DNA of 32,172 nt from an uncultured Planctomycetaceae bacterium (GTDB lineage Bacteria; Planctomycetota; Planctomycetia; Planctomycetales; Planctomycetaceae), in contig CALFSX010000118.1 in assembly GCA_937916515.1 (NCBI GenBank), positions 1-32,172 on the forward strand, read 5' to 3'. Below are positions 8,592 through 17,051 of this stretch, piece after piece; position 1 is the first letter of the stretch; every line of letters begins with the position of its first letter. The notes under the pieces were generated by a model. The model did not search any database and was not told the origin of the DNA. It was given only the letters and a program-made list of their open reading frames with translations. The position numbers and the translations under genes were made by a program.

Positions 8592-9689
8592 TCAATGCGC
8601 AGAATTCATCTTTGCCGCTCCGTCAATTTCTGTCAGGTTCACTGCGTCTTCCTTTTGGCGAAGCAGCACATACATCAATGTCAGGCCAGACAGAAACGCG
8701 GCCAGTTGCAAAGCGTTGGGAAGTTGCTGCAGCATCGTTTGAGTATTCAGCAGCACAACTTCGGGAATGTCGGTGGCCGCTTTTATCGGCGGGCGAAATC
8801 GAGCAAACACGTTGGGCATTCTTGACGCGATTAAAGAAGAGGCAGCACCAACAATTCCCCAACCAATCAACTTCGCAATTAAAGATGCCAGCACGACCTG
8901 AAACAGATACCACAATGCCAGCAACTTGTGCGACAGAAAATAGTTCACTCCACGGCTTAACGCATCAGCCCCGCTGCAGTCGTCCGTTCCAATCGCCCCC
9001 AAAGAAAGCCACCAGCCAATCACCATCGTACTGGCTGCCAGTATAGCGACGATGGCCAGCACAAGAATCACCGGCCAGCAAAACCAGGACAGTTGAGCAA
9101 CCCAGTTTTGTGCTTCAGAAGCCATTCCGGCCAATGCCAACGGAACCACAACCAGAGCGACCAGGCCGATTGCCAAAAATGAAGCCAGCAGCATCGCCAA
9201 CAATCGATTTGCCGAATACTTGATGGCAGCTATCGGTCCCGTGCGACTGCTGCGGCAGAATTCCGTGGCGGTGGATCGAGCAATCGCGACACCGAAAATT
9301 CCTACAAGCAACATGTTCCACGTGAGCAACAGAAACTGAAATCGACTTCCATGATGCAGCAAACTGCCCGTGCTGGAAACGATTGTCGCAATTTGTTCAG
9401 GCACGACAACTTCGACGGAATTGTGTCCGATCTGAGAAGCGATGTCGAACGGCAGGTCGCCTGTGGCCCTCTGAATTCTGTGGCGACGCGCTGTTATGGT
9501 TTGAGCCGACGTGTTGCCTGATTCAGCGTCAAACAGTTCCTGCGGTTCCACCGTCGAAAACAACATTAAGACCGCGACGGGTATAAGAATGCGGATTCGA
9601 AACGCCATCCGCACTGAATTCCAAAGATGGATTCCCGGAAACAGTTTGGCCCATTCAACGCGATTTACCGCGACTAAGTCGGTATTCAA
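8592..9689 (-). CDS. Polytopic membrane protein of unknown function
   Basis: 365 residues from a TTG start at 9689, which has AAGGA seven bases upstream; an ATG 12 codons earlier has no ribosome site and would add a Cys-rich stretch. Hydrophobic segments appear at roughly ILIPVAVLMLF, FLLLTWNMLLVGIFGVAI, LLAMLLASFLAIGLVALVVV, FCWPVILVLAIVAILAA plus STMVIGWWLSLGAIG, LLALWYLFQVVLASLIAKL, and a last one near AAFLSGLTLMYVLL, giving about six or seven spans. The motif DDCSGADALSRGVNYFLSHKL before a span resembles the DGFDALSRxxxYV motif I associate with uncharacterised planctomycete membrane proteins. No transporter signature is seen. The function is unknown. Confidence 0.85.
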   Translation of the reverse strand: MNTDLVAVNRVEWAKLFPGIHLWNSVRMAFRIRILIPVAVLMLFSTVEPQELFDAESGNTSAQTITARRHRIQRATGDLPFDIASQIGHNSVEVVVPEQIATIVSSTGSLLHHGSRFQFLLLTWNMLLVGIFGVAIARSTATEFCRSSRTGPIAAIKYSANRLLAMLLASFLAIGLVALVVVPLALAGMASEAQNWVAQLSWFCWPVILVLAIVAILAASTMVIGWWLSLGAIGTDDCSGADALSRGVNYFLSHKLLALWYLFQVVLASLIAKLIGWGIVGAASSLIASRMPNVFARFRPPIKAATDIPEVVLLNTQTMLQQLPNALQLAAFLSGLTLMYVLLRQKEDAVNLTEIDGAAKMNSAH

Positions 9690-10045
9690 AGCACATATCC
9701 TTATGAAGCAAAAGCAACCGCACACACGCCGCCGCTTGTTGTTCGCAAGTATAGCAAAGAATCAAATCGCATGCCTCCATTTGAAATGAAGCCCCACAGG
9801 TGTCCGGCTAAGCCGCAGACCCAGCACGTGTATAATTTGTTTGGTGGGCCGCATGTTTGTGATTGGTGGGCAATGCCCACCCTACTTGACTGAGCTTGTG
9901 AACGTAACCCCGCGGTTTCGTTCGTACCTCGCTCCAACCACCGCCACCCTCGCCTACCGATCAATGGGGATTCATTCTTTTTGCCTGGAATCTGCTAACC
10001 AGCGCACTCGGCGAGAAACGCCCGCTTCAACATATCCCATCGAAA
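9690..10045. other. Intergenic region with dispersed repeats
   Basis: About 355 bases between a minus-strand membrane protein and the 3' end of the patatin gene. It contains a family B palindrome (9863-9879) and most of a family C repeat (10002-10075), whose inner end runs into the patatin reading frame. No gene is seen. Confidence 0.6.
9863..9879. repeat. Palindromic repeat family B, copy 2
   Basis: GGTGGGC-AAT-GCCCACC, with arms identical to those of the copies at 220 and 11035. The flank CCCTACTTG resembles the edges of other copies of this common planctomycete-type repeat. Confidence 0.75.
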
Positions 10046-10075
10046 CTACGCCATCGCCCGCCGGGGCGTCCCGGC
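10002..10075 (-). repeat. Dispersed repeat family C, copy 1 (3' end of patatin gene)
   Basis: Shares CGCACTCGGC, TTCAACATATCCC and GCCCGCCGRGGCGTCYCGGC with copies at 13263, 13419 and 17073. On the minus strand it supplies the last codons and stop of the patatin gene, but in a different frame (AGTPRRAMA) from the RDASAG frame used in the fadJ and fadD genes. The inner part is a hairpin (CCGGGACGCCCCGG). Confidence 0.75.
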
Positions 10076-10996
10076 CCCGGCAGTGATGAGGTGGAAGCGG
10101 TTTTCTGTGGGTGCGGATTGGCAGACGGCCGATGTCATGGCTTTGCGGCCTTGTTCGATGAGTAAAGCGGGATCGGAAAAGTCGTACCATGGAGTATAGG
10201 CGACGTCTGGTCGAATGATGACGTCGGCGATGGGTTTGGAATACGCACGCAGAATGGGTTCTCCGATATCGTACAGTCGCATGAAGATGTCGGCGGCGGT
10301 CGAGCATTCGGTGATGGGTTCAACGTTGCTGCCGACGTCGACGGCGATGGTCATGTCGGCGGAGTACGATTTGGCAACGTCGGCAGGAATGGCGTCGATC
10401 ATACCGATATCGCATAGCAACATGTTGCCCCATTTGATGGGAGGAAACACTCCCGGAATGGCGGCGGAGGCCATGACGGCGGCTTGCAGCGGGCCTTCCG
10501 TGAGGACGATTTTTTTGCCGGAGTACAAATCCAGAGCAACAATGCTTAGCGGCGTGCTGGTGTCGCGAATATCGATGTCAGGAATTAGCGCATCAACAAC
10601 TTCCTGCATGATATTGGCTTCGAGCAATGCCGGCTTACTGAACAACGCCGCCAGCTTTCGACGAGCTCCGATGTACTTTTTTACCTGGTGGTACCATGCG
10701 AACAGGCCGGACGCACCTGGTTCGTCGGCTTTGGGAGCCGCCATAAACAATGCTGCCTGTTTGGACTGAAAACGTTCTGACGTCAGATATTCGGTCACGT
10801 GAGACTGCACGGCGGCCGTATCGGGATCGACGGCGCAGAGTGCTCCCGCAAGTCCGCCGATGCTGACACCCACATAGCGTTGAATGCTGATGGGCATTTG
10901 ATGCAGGACTTCAATGACGCCCAGATGAGCGATTCCGCGAGCGCCGCCACCTCCAAGGGCAAGCACTGCTGCTGGGTTTTCAGATGCAATGATCAT
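10046..10996 (-). CDS. Patatin-like phospholipase / lipid acyl hydrolase
   Basis: 316 residues from the ATG at 10996, which has GAGGT upstream; a longer frame would translate repeat DNA. The oxyanion loop GGGGARG (15-21), the nucleophile in GVSIGG (Ser45) and the dyad Asp in LLCDIGMID (Asp196, usually DGG/DGA) are all present, so the Ser-Asp hydrolase should be active. The family releases fatty acids from membrane or storage lipids. There is no signal peptide, so it is probably cytoplasmic (RssA/YlbK-like). It lies 131 bases downstream of the acyl-CoA dehydrogenase gene on the same strand and could feed the beta-oxidation genes. The last nine or so residues (AGTPRRAMA) come from a dispersed repeat. 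Confidence 0.9.
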   Translation of the reverse strand: MIIASENPAAVLALGGGGARGIAHLGVIEVLHQMPISIQRYVGVSIGGLAGALCAVDPDTAAVQSHVTEYLTSERFQSKQAALFMAAPKADEPGASGLFAWYHQVKKYIGARRKLAALFSKPALLEANIMQEVVDALIPDIDIRDTSTPLSIVALDLYSGKKIVLTEGPLQAAVMASAAIPGVFPPIKWGNMLLCDIGMIDAIPADVAKSYSADMTIAVDVGSNVEPITECSTAADIFMRLYDIGEPILRAYSKPIADVIIRPDVAYTPWYDFSDPALLIEQGRKAMTSAVCQSAPTENRFHLITAGAGTPRRAMA

Positions 10997-11034
10997 GGTG
11001 ACCTCGAACGACGTTAGTGTAGCCGATCTTGTAA

Positions 11035-11114
11035 GGTGGGCACCGCCCACCATCCTGTTCAGAACGATCTCTTTGGTGGGCGGCACCCGTTGGAATTGGT
11101 GGGCGATGCCCCCC
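11035..11114. repeat. Cluster of three family B palindromes
   Basis: A perfect unit GGTGGGC-ACC-GCCCACC at 11035-11051, a degenerate unit at 11075-11088 (GGTGGGCGGCACCC) and another at 11098-11114 (GGTGGGC-GAT-GCCCCCC). They fill most of the 131-base gap between the acyl-CoA dehydrogenase stop and the patatin start, and could form RNA hairpins in the operon transcript. Confidence 0.75.
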
Positions 11115-11127
11115 CTTTACGGAAACA

Positions 11128-13056
11128 TCAATATTTCATAAGCACTTCCTCTGATTCCACGTCGTGTAAAGCGGCCCAACCACCTTCGGCGATTGCGGCA
11201 CCCAAGTCTGTTACTCGACGGAAATCTTTTCCCGTCGGCAACGTTCCCATCATGCGATGACGCAGGTGAGTACAAAGTACGGCCGCTGCGGATCGCGTGA
11301 CTTCACATTCAGACTTCGCACCGTACAGGCTGACCACCAGCATTGTCACCGCGTCCTGAACGCGAAGTGATGCCTGAGCCATGCTGCACTGTCGGTCGGC
11401 AAGTTTCAGCTGATAAGTTCTCATCATGTGGCTGATGTCGAAACAGGAATTGCTAAGAAATTCGCGAGCAAACTCGGCATGCTTCTTCAGATCAAGCGGC
11501 ATGCCGTGCATCGAATCGCGACTAACTCCCATCAGACGTCGCCCGGCATACCATTTTGCATACGCCGACACCGGGCCACGCAGCTTCCACAGGTGACCTG
11601 GGTTCATCAGGTTTGGCTGCTTGATGCCGGCATCAAACAGAATTCGTCCAATCGATTCGAAGTACTCTTTTCCGTGCTGTTTAACCAGCGATTTGAAGAA
11701 GGCCATGCCCAGCATTTCGCCTTCGCCTTCGTAAATACACGGAGCCAGAAACTCATGAACGTTGTCACCAAACAAATGCCCACGGATGAACGAACGTCCT
11801 CCGTGAGTCTTCATGAACAATTCAATCGCCGCCTCTTTCTGAGCTTCACTGCCGAAGATCTTGGCGATGATGCATTCCATTTCGCCTCGATAACCCTGAT
11901 CAATCAGCCCTCCGCACCACTGGACGAGTGCGTCGCAACCGACGATCAGTCCCGCCATGTGCCCAATGCGTCTCTGTACGAGCTCGCGGTTGGCGATTGG
12001 CTGTCCATAAGTTTTGCGGAAGCCAGCCCACGGCAGCATACTGGCCAGCATCGTTCGCATCGTGCCACCCGCGTTGGCGCACAAAGCGACTCGGCCGAGG
12101 TTAAGGCCATGATACGCAATCGTAAGTCCGTCGCCGATGTCCGGAGTCAGCAGGTTTTCTGCGGGTACACGGAAGTCACGGAAGATCAACCCGTTGTTGT
12201 GAGCTCGGCGAAGCGCGTACAAGCCGTACTCGTTCAGGCGGAACGATTCGTTCTGTTCTTCCGGCAAGTCAACAATCAGCACCGCTGGCTTGTCGTCGAT
12301 TTTGCAAACCAGCCCGATGGTGCGACCGGGAATTGCGTTTGTGATAAACAGCTTTTCTCCGTTCACAACATAGTTATCACCGTCCAGCACGGCCGTGGTC
12401 TTCAGGGCTGTCAAGTCGCTGCCAGCTCCCGGTTCTGTTAGAGCGAATGCAGAAAGTCGCCGTCCGCTGGCAAGCAATGGCAGGTACCTTTCTTTCTGAG
12501 TCGCTGTTCCAAAAGTGCGAACCGGGTCGACGGCTCCGATGCAACCATGAACCGAAGCCAACCCTGCAACCGTTGGTTCGATGGTTGCCATTCGAGTAAG
12601 AAACGCTGCGAAGTGCTGGAACGGAAGTCCGCAGCCGCCGTAACGTTTGTCAACCAGTGCTCCCCAGTAGCCAGCGGTGCCGAGTTCTGAAAGAACTGTG
12701 TTCGTCAGCTTTCCGTGCTCGTCATACAGAGTTCCATCTCGCTTGTGCTTACGAACCACATGCAGACACTCGTTGATCAGCTGCCGGACTTCCGGAGCCA
12801 TCTGCGGCGCATCAATGTAGAACAGGTCCGTCGGCACGCGACGTTCCCAAACGGCTTTGTGAACAGGACTTGCCGTGGTCCGGTGACGTTCGGCAAACAT
12901 GGTTTCGACCTGATCGTCAGCCGTGTCCAGTACTCCGGTGCGTCGAGCTTCATCGGCTGACTTGCCTCCGAGTCGAAGGGCTGTTTCGGCAAACGAAACG
13001 TTATCGGATCGCTTAGGATCATTCGCTTCATTTACGTTTTTGATGTCGATACTCAT
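11128..13056 (-). CDS. Long-form acyl-CoA dehydrogenase
   Basis: FAD enzyme introducing the alpha-beta double bond into acyl-CoA in beta-oxidation. 642 residues from the ATG at 13056, which has AAAGGGAGATATACC in front, a strong ribosome site. It carries the FAD/substrate motif [12 protein letters not shown] (204-215), [12 protein letters not shown] (230-241) and the expected catalytic Glu443 in IYEGEGEM. The family core is ~380 residues; the N-terminal ~75 and the C-terminal ~180 residues are extra, as in VLCAD/ACAD9-type enzymes, which suggests long-chain substrates. The C-terminal extension is His/Met-containing and helical. Upstream, 375 bases of repeats separate it from fadJ, so it may also have its own promoter. 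Confidence 0.93.
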   Translation of the reverse strand: MSIDIKNVNEANDPKRSDNVSFAETALRLGGKSADEARRTGVLDTADDQVETMFAERHRTTASPVHKAVWERRVPTDLFYIDAPQMAPEVRQLINECLHVVRKHKRDGTLYDEHGKLTNTVLSELGTAGYWGALVDKRYGGCGLPFQHFAAFLTRMATIEPTVAGLASVHGCIGAVDPVRTFGTATQKERYLPLLASGRRLSAFALTEPGAGSDLTALKTTAVLDGDNYVVNGEKLFITNAIPGRTIGLVCKIDDKPAVLIVDLPEEQNESFRLNEYGLYALRRAHNNGLIFRDFRVPAENLLTPDIGDGLTIAYHGLNLGRVALCANAGGTMRTMLASMLPWAGFRKTYGQPIANRELVQRRIGHMAGLIVGCDALVQWCGGLIDQGYRGEMECIIAKIFGSEAQKEAAIELFMKTHGGRSFIRGHLFGDNVHEFLAPCIYEGEGEMLGMAFFKSLVKQHGKEYFESIGRILFDAGIKQPNLMNPGHLWKLRGPVSAYAKWYAGRRLMGVSRDSMHGMPLDLKKHAEFAREFLSNSCFDISHMMRTYQLKLADRQCSMAQASLRVQDAVTMLVVSLYGAKSECEVTRSAAAVLCTHLRHRMMGTLPTGKDFRRVTDLGAAIAEGGWAALHDVESEEVLMKY

Positions 13057-13141
13057 GGTATATCTCCCTTTCGAAAATGACGTTTCTATTCGGTGGCTCG
13101 TGATCCCGTTTGAGTTTGAAAGTAGAGTCTCTGACGACCTG

Positions 13142-13208
13142 ATCAGCCGCCGGGCGTTAGCCCCGGTTATCTGTTGCAAAGAACCGGGGCTAACGCCCGG
13201 CGGCTGAT
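13142..13208. repeat. Perfect 27-bp inverted repeat (family D)
   Basis: Arms at 13142-13168 and 13182-13208 are perfect complements around a 13-base spacer. Each arm carries GGGGCTAACGCCCGGCGGC. Single related copies occur at 13335-13363, 23187-23205 and, weaker, 22991-23015. It lies in the leader of the acyl-CoA dehydrogenase gene and could fold into a very stable hairpin. Confidence 0.85.
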
Positions 13209-13262
13209 TTCTTTGGTTTGTTCCTAAATCACGTTTTGCATTTCACCTCTCAGCTTCTTAAC

Positions 13263-13334
13263 CGCACTCGGCTAATCAAACATTGTTCAACATATCCCGT
13301 CGTTCCAAGCCACCGCCTGCCGAGGCGTCTCGGC
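13263..13334 (-). repeat. Dispersed repeat family C, copy 2 (intergenic)
   Basis: 72 bases matching copy 3 exactly 156 bases further on with few differences. Its minus strand still reads RDASAGGGLERRDMLNNV followed by TGA, the same tail as fadJ, though no gene runs into it. Confidence 0.85.
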
Positions 13335-13418
13335 AAAACCGGGGCTAACGCCCTGCGGCTGATTACATTTGGTTTGCGACTAAATAGTGGTTTGCATCTC
13401 ACCTCTTAGCTTCTTAAC

Positions 13419-13490
13419 CGCACTCGGCTGATCAAACGTTGTTCAACATATCCCTTCGTTCCAAGCCACCGCCCGCCGAGGCGTCTCGGC
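13419..13490 (-). repeat. Dispersed repeat family C, copy 3 (fadJ tail)
   Basis: Covers the fadJ stop codon (13432-13434) and its last 18 codons. The palindrome GCCGAGACGCCTCGGC marks the inner end. Confidence 0.85.
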
Positions 13491-15705
13491 AGACATCGCC
13501 TGTTGGGGCGACTTGGCCGGGGCGGGTGAAGCGTCTTCCGTGACGGGCGGCGAGTACGTGTAGGTTGTTGTTGAGAGCTTCGTTGCCGATGGTTTCGGCG
13601 AGTGTCATGGGGCCGCCTCGAAATGGGGCGAAGCCTGTGCCGAGCACCATGGCGAGGTCCGCCATCCATGCTTCTGCGACAACTTCTTCGTGCAGGCAGA
13701 ATCCCACTTCGTTAATCATCGGGTAGATCAGGCGTCTCTGTATGTCGGTGAGACCGTCGGGCAGAAACACGCCGACGTTGGGATAACCCATTTTGTCTGA
13801 ATTTGAGTCCGCAAGTTTGGACTCGCCGCTGTTGATTGCCAGCGGCTTCAGATTCAACTCTGCCAGGTCTGTTGTGTCGCTGCGTTTGCCTTCAATATAT
13901 TCGTAGAAGCCTCGTCCGCTTTTGCGGCCCGTCCATCCGCGAGCCACCATGGCGCCGAGTAAGCGGATCACTTCGGCGGATTCAGGCAGCACGTCTTCCA
14001 GAGTTCCAGCAACGTGCCATGCAACGTCCAGGCCAACGTGATCGATAAGTTCAATCGGTCCCATTGGCATTCCGAATCGCTTGATCTCGCGGTCAAGTTC
14101 TGTGCCGTCATGACCTTCCATGACCATACGGACAGCTTCGCCGATGTAAGGGAACAGTACTCTGTTGACCAGAAATCCGGGTGAATCGCTGGTGACGATT
14201 GGAGTTTTACCCAGCTTCTTCGCAAGTTTTAAAAGTGTGGCCACGGTTTCCAGGCTCGTACCTGATGCTCGAACCACTTCAACAAGATCCATGCGATGGA
14301 CGGGGTTAAAGAAGTGCAACCCAGCAACTCGATCTGTTCGAATAGTTGCGGAAGCCATTTCGGAAACCGACAGCGCAGACGTGTTGGATACGATGATTGC
14401 TTCGGGCTTCAGTACGGAGTCCAGTGACGCAAAGACGGATTTTTTGACTTCCATCTTTTCGACGACCGCTTCAATCACCAGGTCGCAGTTGGTCATGTCA
14501 TTAAAGTTGTCAGTTACGGAAACGCGACTCAGCACGTTGTCACGTTCTGACGCAGATAACTGTTTTCGAGCGACCATTTCATCCAGCAGGTCGCTTACAC
14601 GATTCAGACCGGCTGCTGCCAGTTCGGGAGTCAGTTCTTTGAAGACGACCGAATAGCCCTTCAAAGCCGCCAACTGTCCGATGCCGGCACCCATTGCACC
14701 GGCACCGATAATTCCGATGCAGCGCACGTCTGGCTGTGGGTAAAGGTGCTCCCTGGCTGATGAAGTGATCTCAGGGTTGAGTTTCAGGGAATCCACCGAA
14801 CGAGCTTTCTCTCGCCATAAAAACAGATTCAACAGATTGCGGCACGTTGGTGTTTCAATAAGGTTCGCGAACTCTCGCCGTTCAACGGCGTAGCCATCTG
14901 CGTGATTGTCGAAGGCAGCCGAAACTGCTTTCACTGCCGCTGGTAACGCGGGGTAGTTTTCTGCATCGCGAGCGATCCGGCGTTCTGTGGTTCTCATAAC
15001 AAACCAGCGGCCCACGCCTGAATCGGCAAGTAACCGCAGAGCTCGCGACTTGACGCTGCGCCGTGACGTTGCCGCTAACTTGCCGCTTGCCAATCGATCC
15101 GCGAAGGTGTTTACCAGATTTTCCCAACCCGCTTCGTCAGCGATGGCATCTACGAGGCCCGCTTTCAAAGCCTTTGCTGCAGTGAGCTTCGTGCCCTGAA
15201 GAATCATGGGCAGTGCGTTTATCAGCCCAACGCGTTTCGGCAGTCTCTGAGTGCCCCCCCAGCCGGGAATCAGGCCGAGCTGTACTTCCGGAAGCCCCAT
15301 CCGCGTTGCCGAACTGTCCATTGCGATTCGATGTCTACACGCCAGTGCGAATTCCAGGCCGCCACCAAGGCAGGGGCCATGAATGGCGGCCACTGTCGGC
15401 ATCGGCAATCGCTCGATTCGGGCAAACAGATCCTGACCGGCGCTGATCACCTCTTCCACTTCTTTTCGAGTTCGCAGTGACGCAATCTTGTTAACGTCGG
15501 CTCCCGCGAAAAATCCCGAAGCCTTCGCGCTGCGGAAGACGACTGCTTTCGGGCGAGTCACTTCCAGTTGCTCCACCACGGCAAGGAGGTCTCGGATGAC
15601 CGAATCGTCTAATACGTTCATGCTATGATCTGCAACGTCGACCCAGACGGTGGTGACTCCCGTTTTGCCTGTTTCCATTCGGAAATGTCTTATATGTCGT
15701 GTCAT
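13432..15705 (-). CDS. fadJ: FadJ/FadB-type multifunctional beta-oxidation enzyme
   Basis: Carries enoyl-CoA hydratase and L-3-hydroxyacyl-CoA dehydrogenase on one chain. 757 residues from the ATG at 15705 with AAGGAA in front. The hydratase domain (~1-190) has HGPCLGGGLEFALACRHR and both catalytic glutamates, Glu118 and Glu140 (GLPEVQLGLIPGWGGTQRLP). The NAD fold begins at GIIGAGAMGAGIG (331-343); the dehydrogenase His is His464 in GLHFFNPVHRMDLVEV, with SNTSALSV upstream. The two C-terminal dehydrogenase domains follow. Residues ~740-757 (RDASAGGGLERRDMLNNV) are encoded by a dispersed repeat and look like an acquired tail. The start is 20 bases after the thiolase stop, as expected for the FadI-FadJ pair forming one complex. 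FadJ rather than FadB is chosen from the FadI-like partner. Confidence 0.94.
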   Translation of the reverse strand: MTRHIRHFRMETGKTGVTTVWVDVADHSMNVLDDSVIRDLLAVVEQLEVTRPKAVVFRSAKASGFFAGADVNKIASLRTRKEVEEVISAGQDLFARIERLPMPTVAAIHGPCLGGGLEFALACRHRIAMDSSATRMGLPEVQLGLIPGWGGTQRLPKRVGLINALPMILQGTKLTAAKALKAGLVDAIADEAGWENLVNTFADRLASGKLAATSRRSVKSRALRLLADSGVGRWFVMRTTERRIARDAENYPALPAAVKAVSAAFDNHADGYAVERREFANLIETPTCRNLLNLFLWREKARSVDSLKLNPEITSSAREHLYPQPDVRCIGIIGAGAMGAGIGQLAALKGYSVVFKELTPELAAAGLNRVSDLLDEMVARKQLSASERDNVLSRVSVTDNFNDMTNCDLVIEAVVEKMEVKKSVFASLDSVLKPEAIIVSNTSALSVSEMASATIRTDRVAGLHFFNPVHRMDLVEVVRASGTSLETVATLLKLAKKLGKTPIVTSDSPGFLVNRVLFPYIGEAVRMVMEGHDGTELDREIKRFGMPMGPIELIDHVGLDVAWHVAGTLEDVLPESAEVIRLLGAMVARGWTGRKSGRGFYEYIEGKRSDTTDLAELNLKPLAINSGESKLADSNSDKMGYPNVGVFLPDGLTDIQRRLIYPMINEVGFCLHEEVVAEAWMADLAMVLGTGFAPFRGGPMTLAETIGNEALNNNLHVLAARHGRRFTRPGQVAPTGDVCRDASAGGGLERRDMLNNV

Positions 15706-15725
15706 CGTGTTTCCTTCCATCAAAT

Positions 15726-17012
15726 TCAGTTGCTGTTTTCTACAACCATCGCGACGCCCTGGCCTCCGCCGACGCACAGTGTTGCGAGTCCTCTCTGCAG
15801 TCCCTTTTCTTTCAGAGCTCGCAGCAACGTGATGATCATGCGAGTCCCCGTTGTTCCCACTGGATGGCCCAATGCGATGGCTCCGCCGTGTATGTTCAAA
15901 CGGTCTACCGGTATTGTTCCCAACGCTTTGGAAAGGCCCAGTTCTTTTTTGGCGAACTCGTCTGATTCAAACGCAGCAAGGCACGCCAGCACCTGAGCTG
16001 CAAAGGCTTCATTGATTTCGAACAGGTCGAAGTCATTCAGGTTCAGGCCCGTTTGTTTCAATAACTTTGCGGTTGCGTAGACAGGGCCAAGTCCCATGCG
16101 AGACGGATCGCAGCCTGCGATGGCATAACTGGTGACGTAGCCCAATGGCTTGACCGAATCTGAATCGACGAGATCGGATCGAGTCAAAACAACAGCCGCC
16201 GCGCCGTCCGTGAGCGGGCAGCTGTTGCCGGGGGTAACAGATCCGTCCGCGTCGAATATCGGACGCAGTTTTTTTAACGCCTCGATCGTTTGATTCGAGC
16301 GTGGTCCATTGTCCTTTTCGATAAGATTGCCGGGCGACGTTTCGAACGGAGTGATCTCACCAGACAGAAAACAGCGTTCGCGAGCTGCCGCGGCTTTGAC
16401 GTGACTGTCCAGTGCGAAACGGTCCTGAGCTTCTCGCGAGATCTTGAATTCGCGAGCCAGCTTTTCCGCCGTTTGCCCCATGTTTAGTCCGCAAAACGGA
16501 TCGGTCAGGCCAAGCATGACTCCGGGAACAGGTTTCAAATGTTTTGGACGCAACCGACTTAAGATCTTCATTTTGGCGAACAAGGTTTTTGCTCGCGCAA
16601 GGTCCGCCAGCAGCTTTGTTGCCGACTTGCCAACAAGCAGAGGAATGTTCGACATCGATTCGGTGCCACCCGCGACAACGGTGTTGGCTCGCCCTTCGTT
16701 CAGAATCTGCCATGCCTGAAGAATGGATTCCATTCCGGAAGCACAGTTGCGATTAACCGTGTGCGCAATCCGGTTCTGCGGCACGCCTGCTTTGAGTGCG
16801 ATTACGCGAGCGATGTTGGCGGAATCGGCTGGCCCCGATACGTTGCCCATCACAACTTCATCGACGCGTCCGGTCGCAATGTTTGCTTTCCCTAACGCAG
16901 CCGCAACGGCAGACACACCAAGGTCCACCGCATGAACGTCGACCATCGCGGTGTAGGCCTTGCAGAACGGCGTTCTCATTCCGCTAAGAATTGCCAGAGA
17001 AGAGGAAGACAT
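15726..17012 (-). CDS. fadI: Acetyl-CoA acyltransferase (3-ketoacyl-CoA thiolase, FadI-like)
   Basis: Cleaves 3-ketoacyl-CoA with CoA in the last step of the cycle. 428 residues, close to the FadI length. The acylated cysteine is Cys90 in NRNCASGMES; the second half-site has His383 in GGAIALGHPVGTTGTR and the base Cys413 in LCVGGGQG. INEAFAAQ is also intact. The ATG is preceded by AAGGAG. It starts 39 bases after the acyl-CoA synthetase stop and ends 20 bases before fadJ, so these three genes are almost certainly one transcript. The insertion around residues 130-165 (LADLARAKTLFAKMKIL) is typical of the FadI branch. Confidence 0.95.
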   Translation of the reverse strand: MSSSSLAILSGMRTPFCKAYTAMVDVHAVDLGVSAVAAALGKANIATGRVDEVVMGNVSGPADSANIARVIALKAGVPQNRIAHTVNRNCASGMESILQAWQILNEGRANTVVAGGTESMSNIPLLVGKSATKLLADLARAKTLFAKMKILSRLRPKHLKPVPGVMLGLTDPFCGLNMGQTAEKLAREFKISREAQDRFALDSHVKAAAARERCFLSGEITPFETSPGNLIEKDNGPRSNQTIEALKKLRPIFDADGSVTPGNSCPLTDGAAAVVLTRSDLVDSDSVKPLGYVTSYAIAGCDPSRMGLGPVYATAKLLKQTGLNLNDFDLFEINEAFAAQVLACLAAFESDEFAKKELGLSKALGTIPVDRLNIHGGAIALGHPVGTTGTRMIITLLRALKEKGLQRGLATLCVGGGQGVAMVVENSN

Positions 17013-17051
17013 GGTTGGGGCTCCTTGGAGGAGAGGGCAGGTTTTCGGGTT

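Larger units (their letters stand above)
13201..13490. repeat. Tandem direct duplication, ~135-bp units, period ~156
   Basis: Unit 1 (13201-13334) and unit 2 (13356-13490) align throughout: CGGCTGATT, TTTGGTTTG, TTTGCATYTCACCTCTYAGC, CTTCTTAACCGCACTCGGCT and the family C core. A family D single copy (13335-13363) bridges them. Unit 2 contains the stop codon and tail of fadJ; unit 1 is intergenic but still reads the same peptide and stop on the minus strand. Confidence 0.85.

Noticed and set aside
11428-12441. A 337-codon plus-strand open frame opposite the acyl-CoA dehydrogenase gene
   Set aside because: It is the antisense shadow of a gene with all family motifs; its composition is Val/Gln/Arg-rich without pattern and it has no ribosome site.
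13057-13179. Longer N-terminus of the acyl-CoA dehydrogenase (41 extra codons)
   Set aside because: The extra codons read into the inverted-repeat region, whereas the ATG at 13056 has a strong ribosome site.
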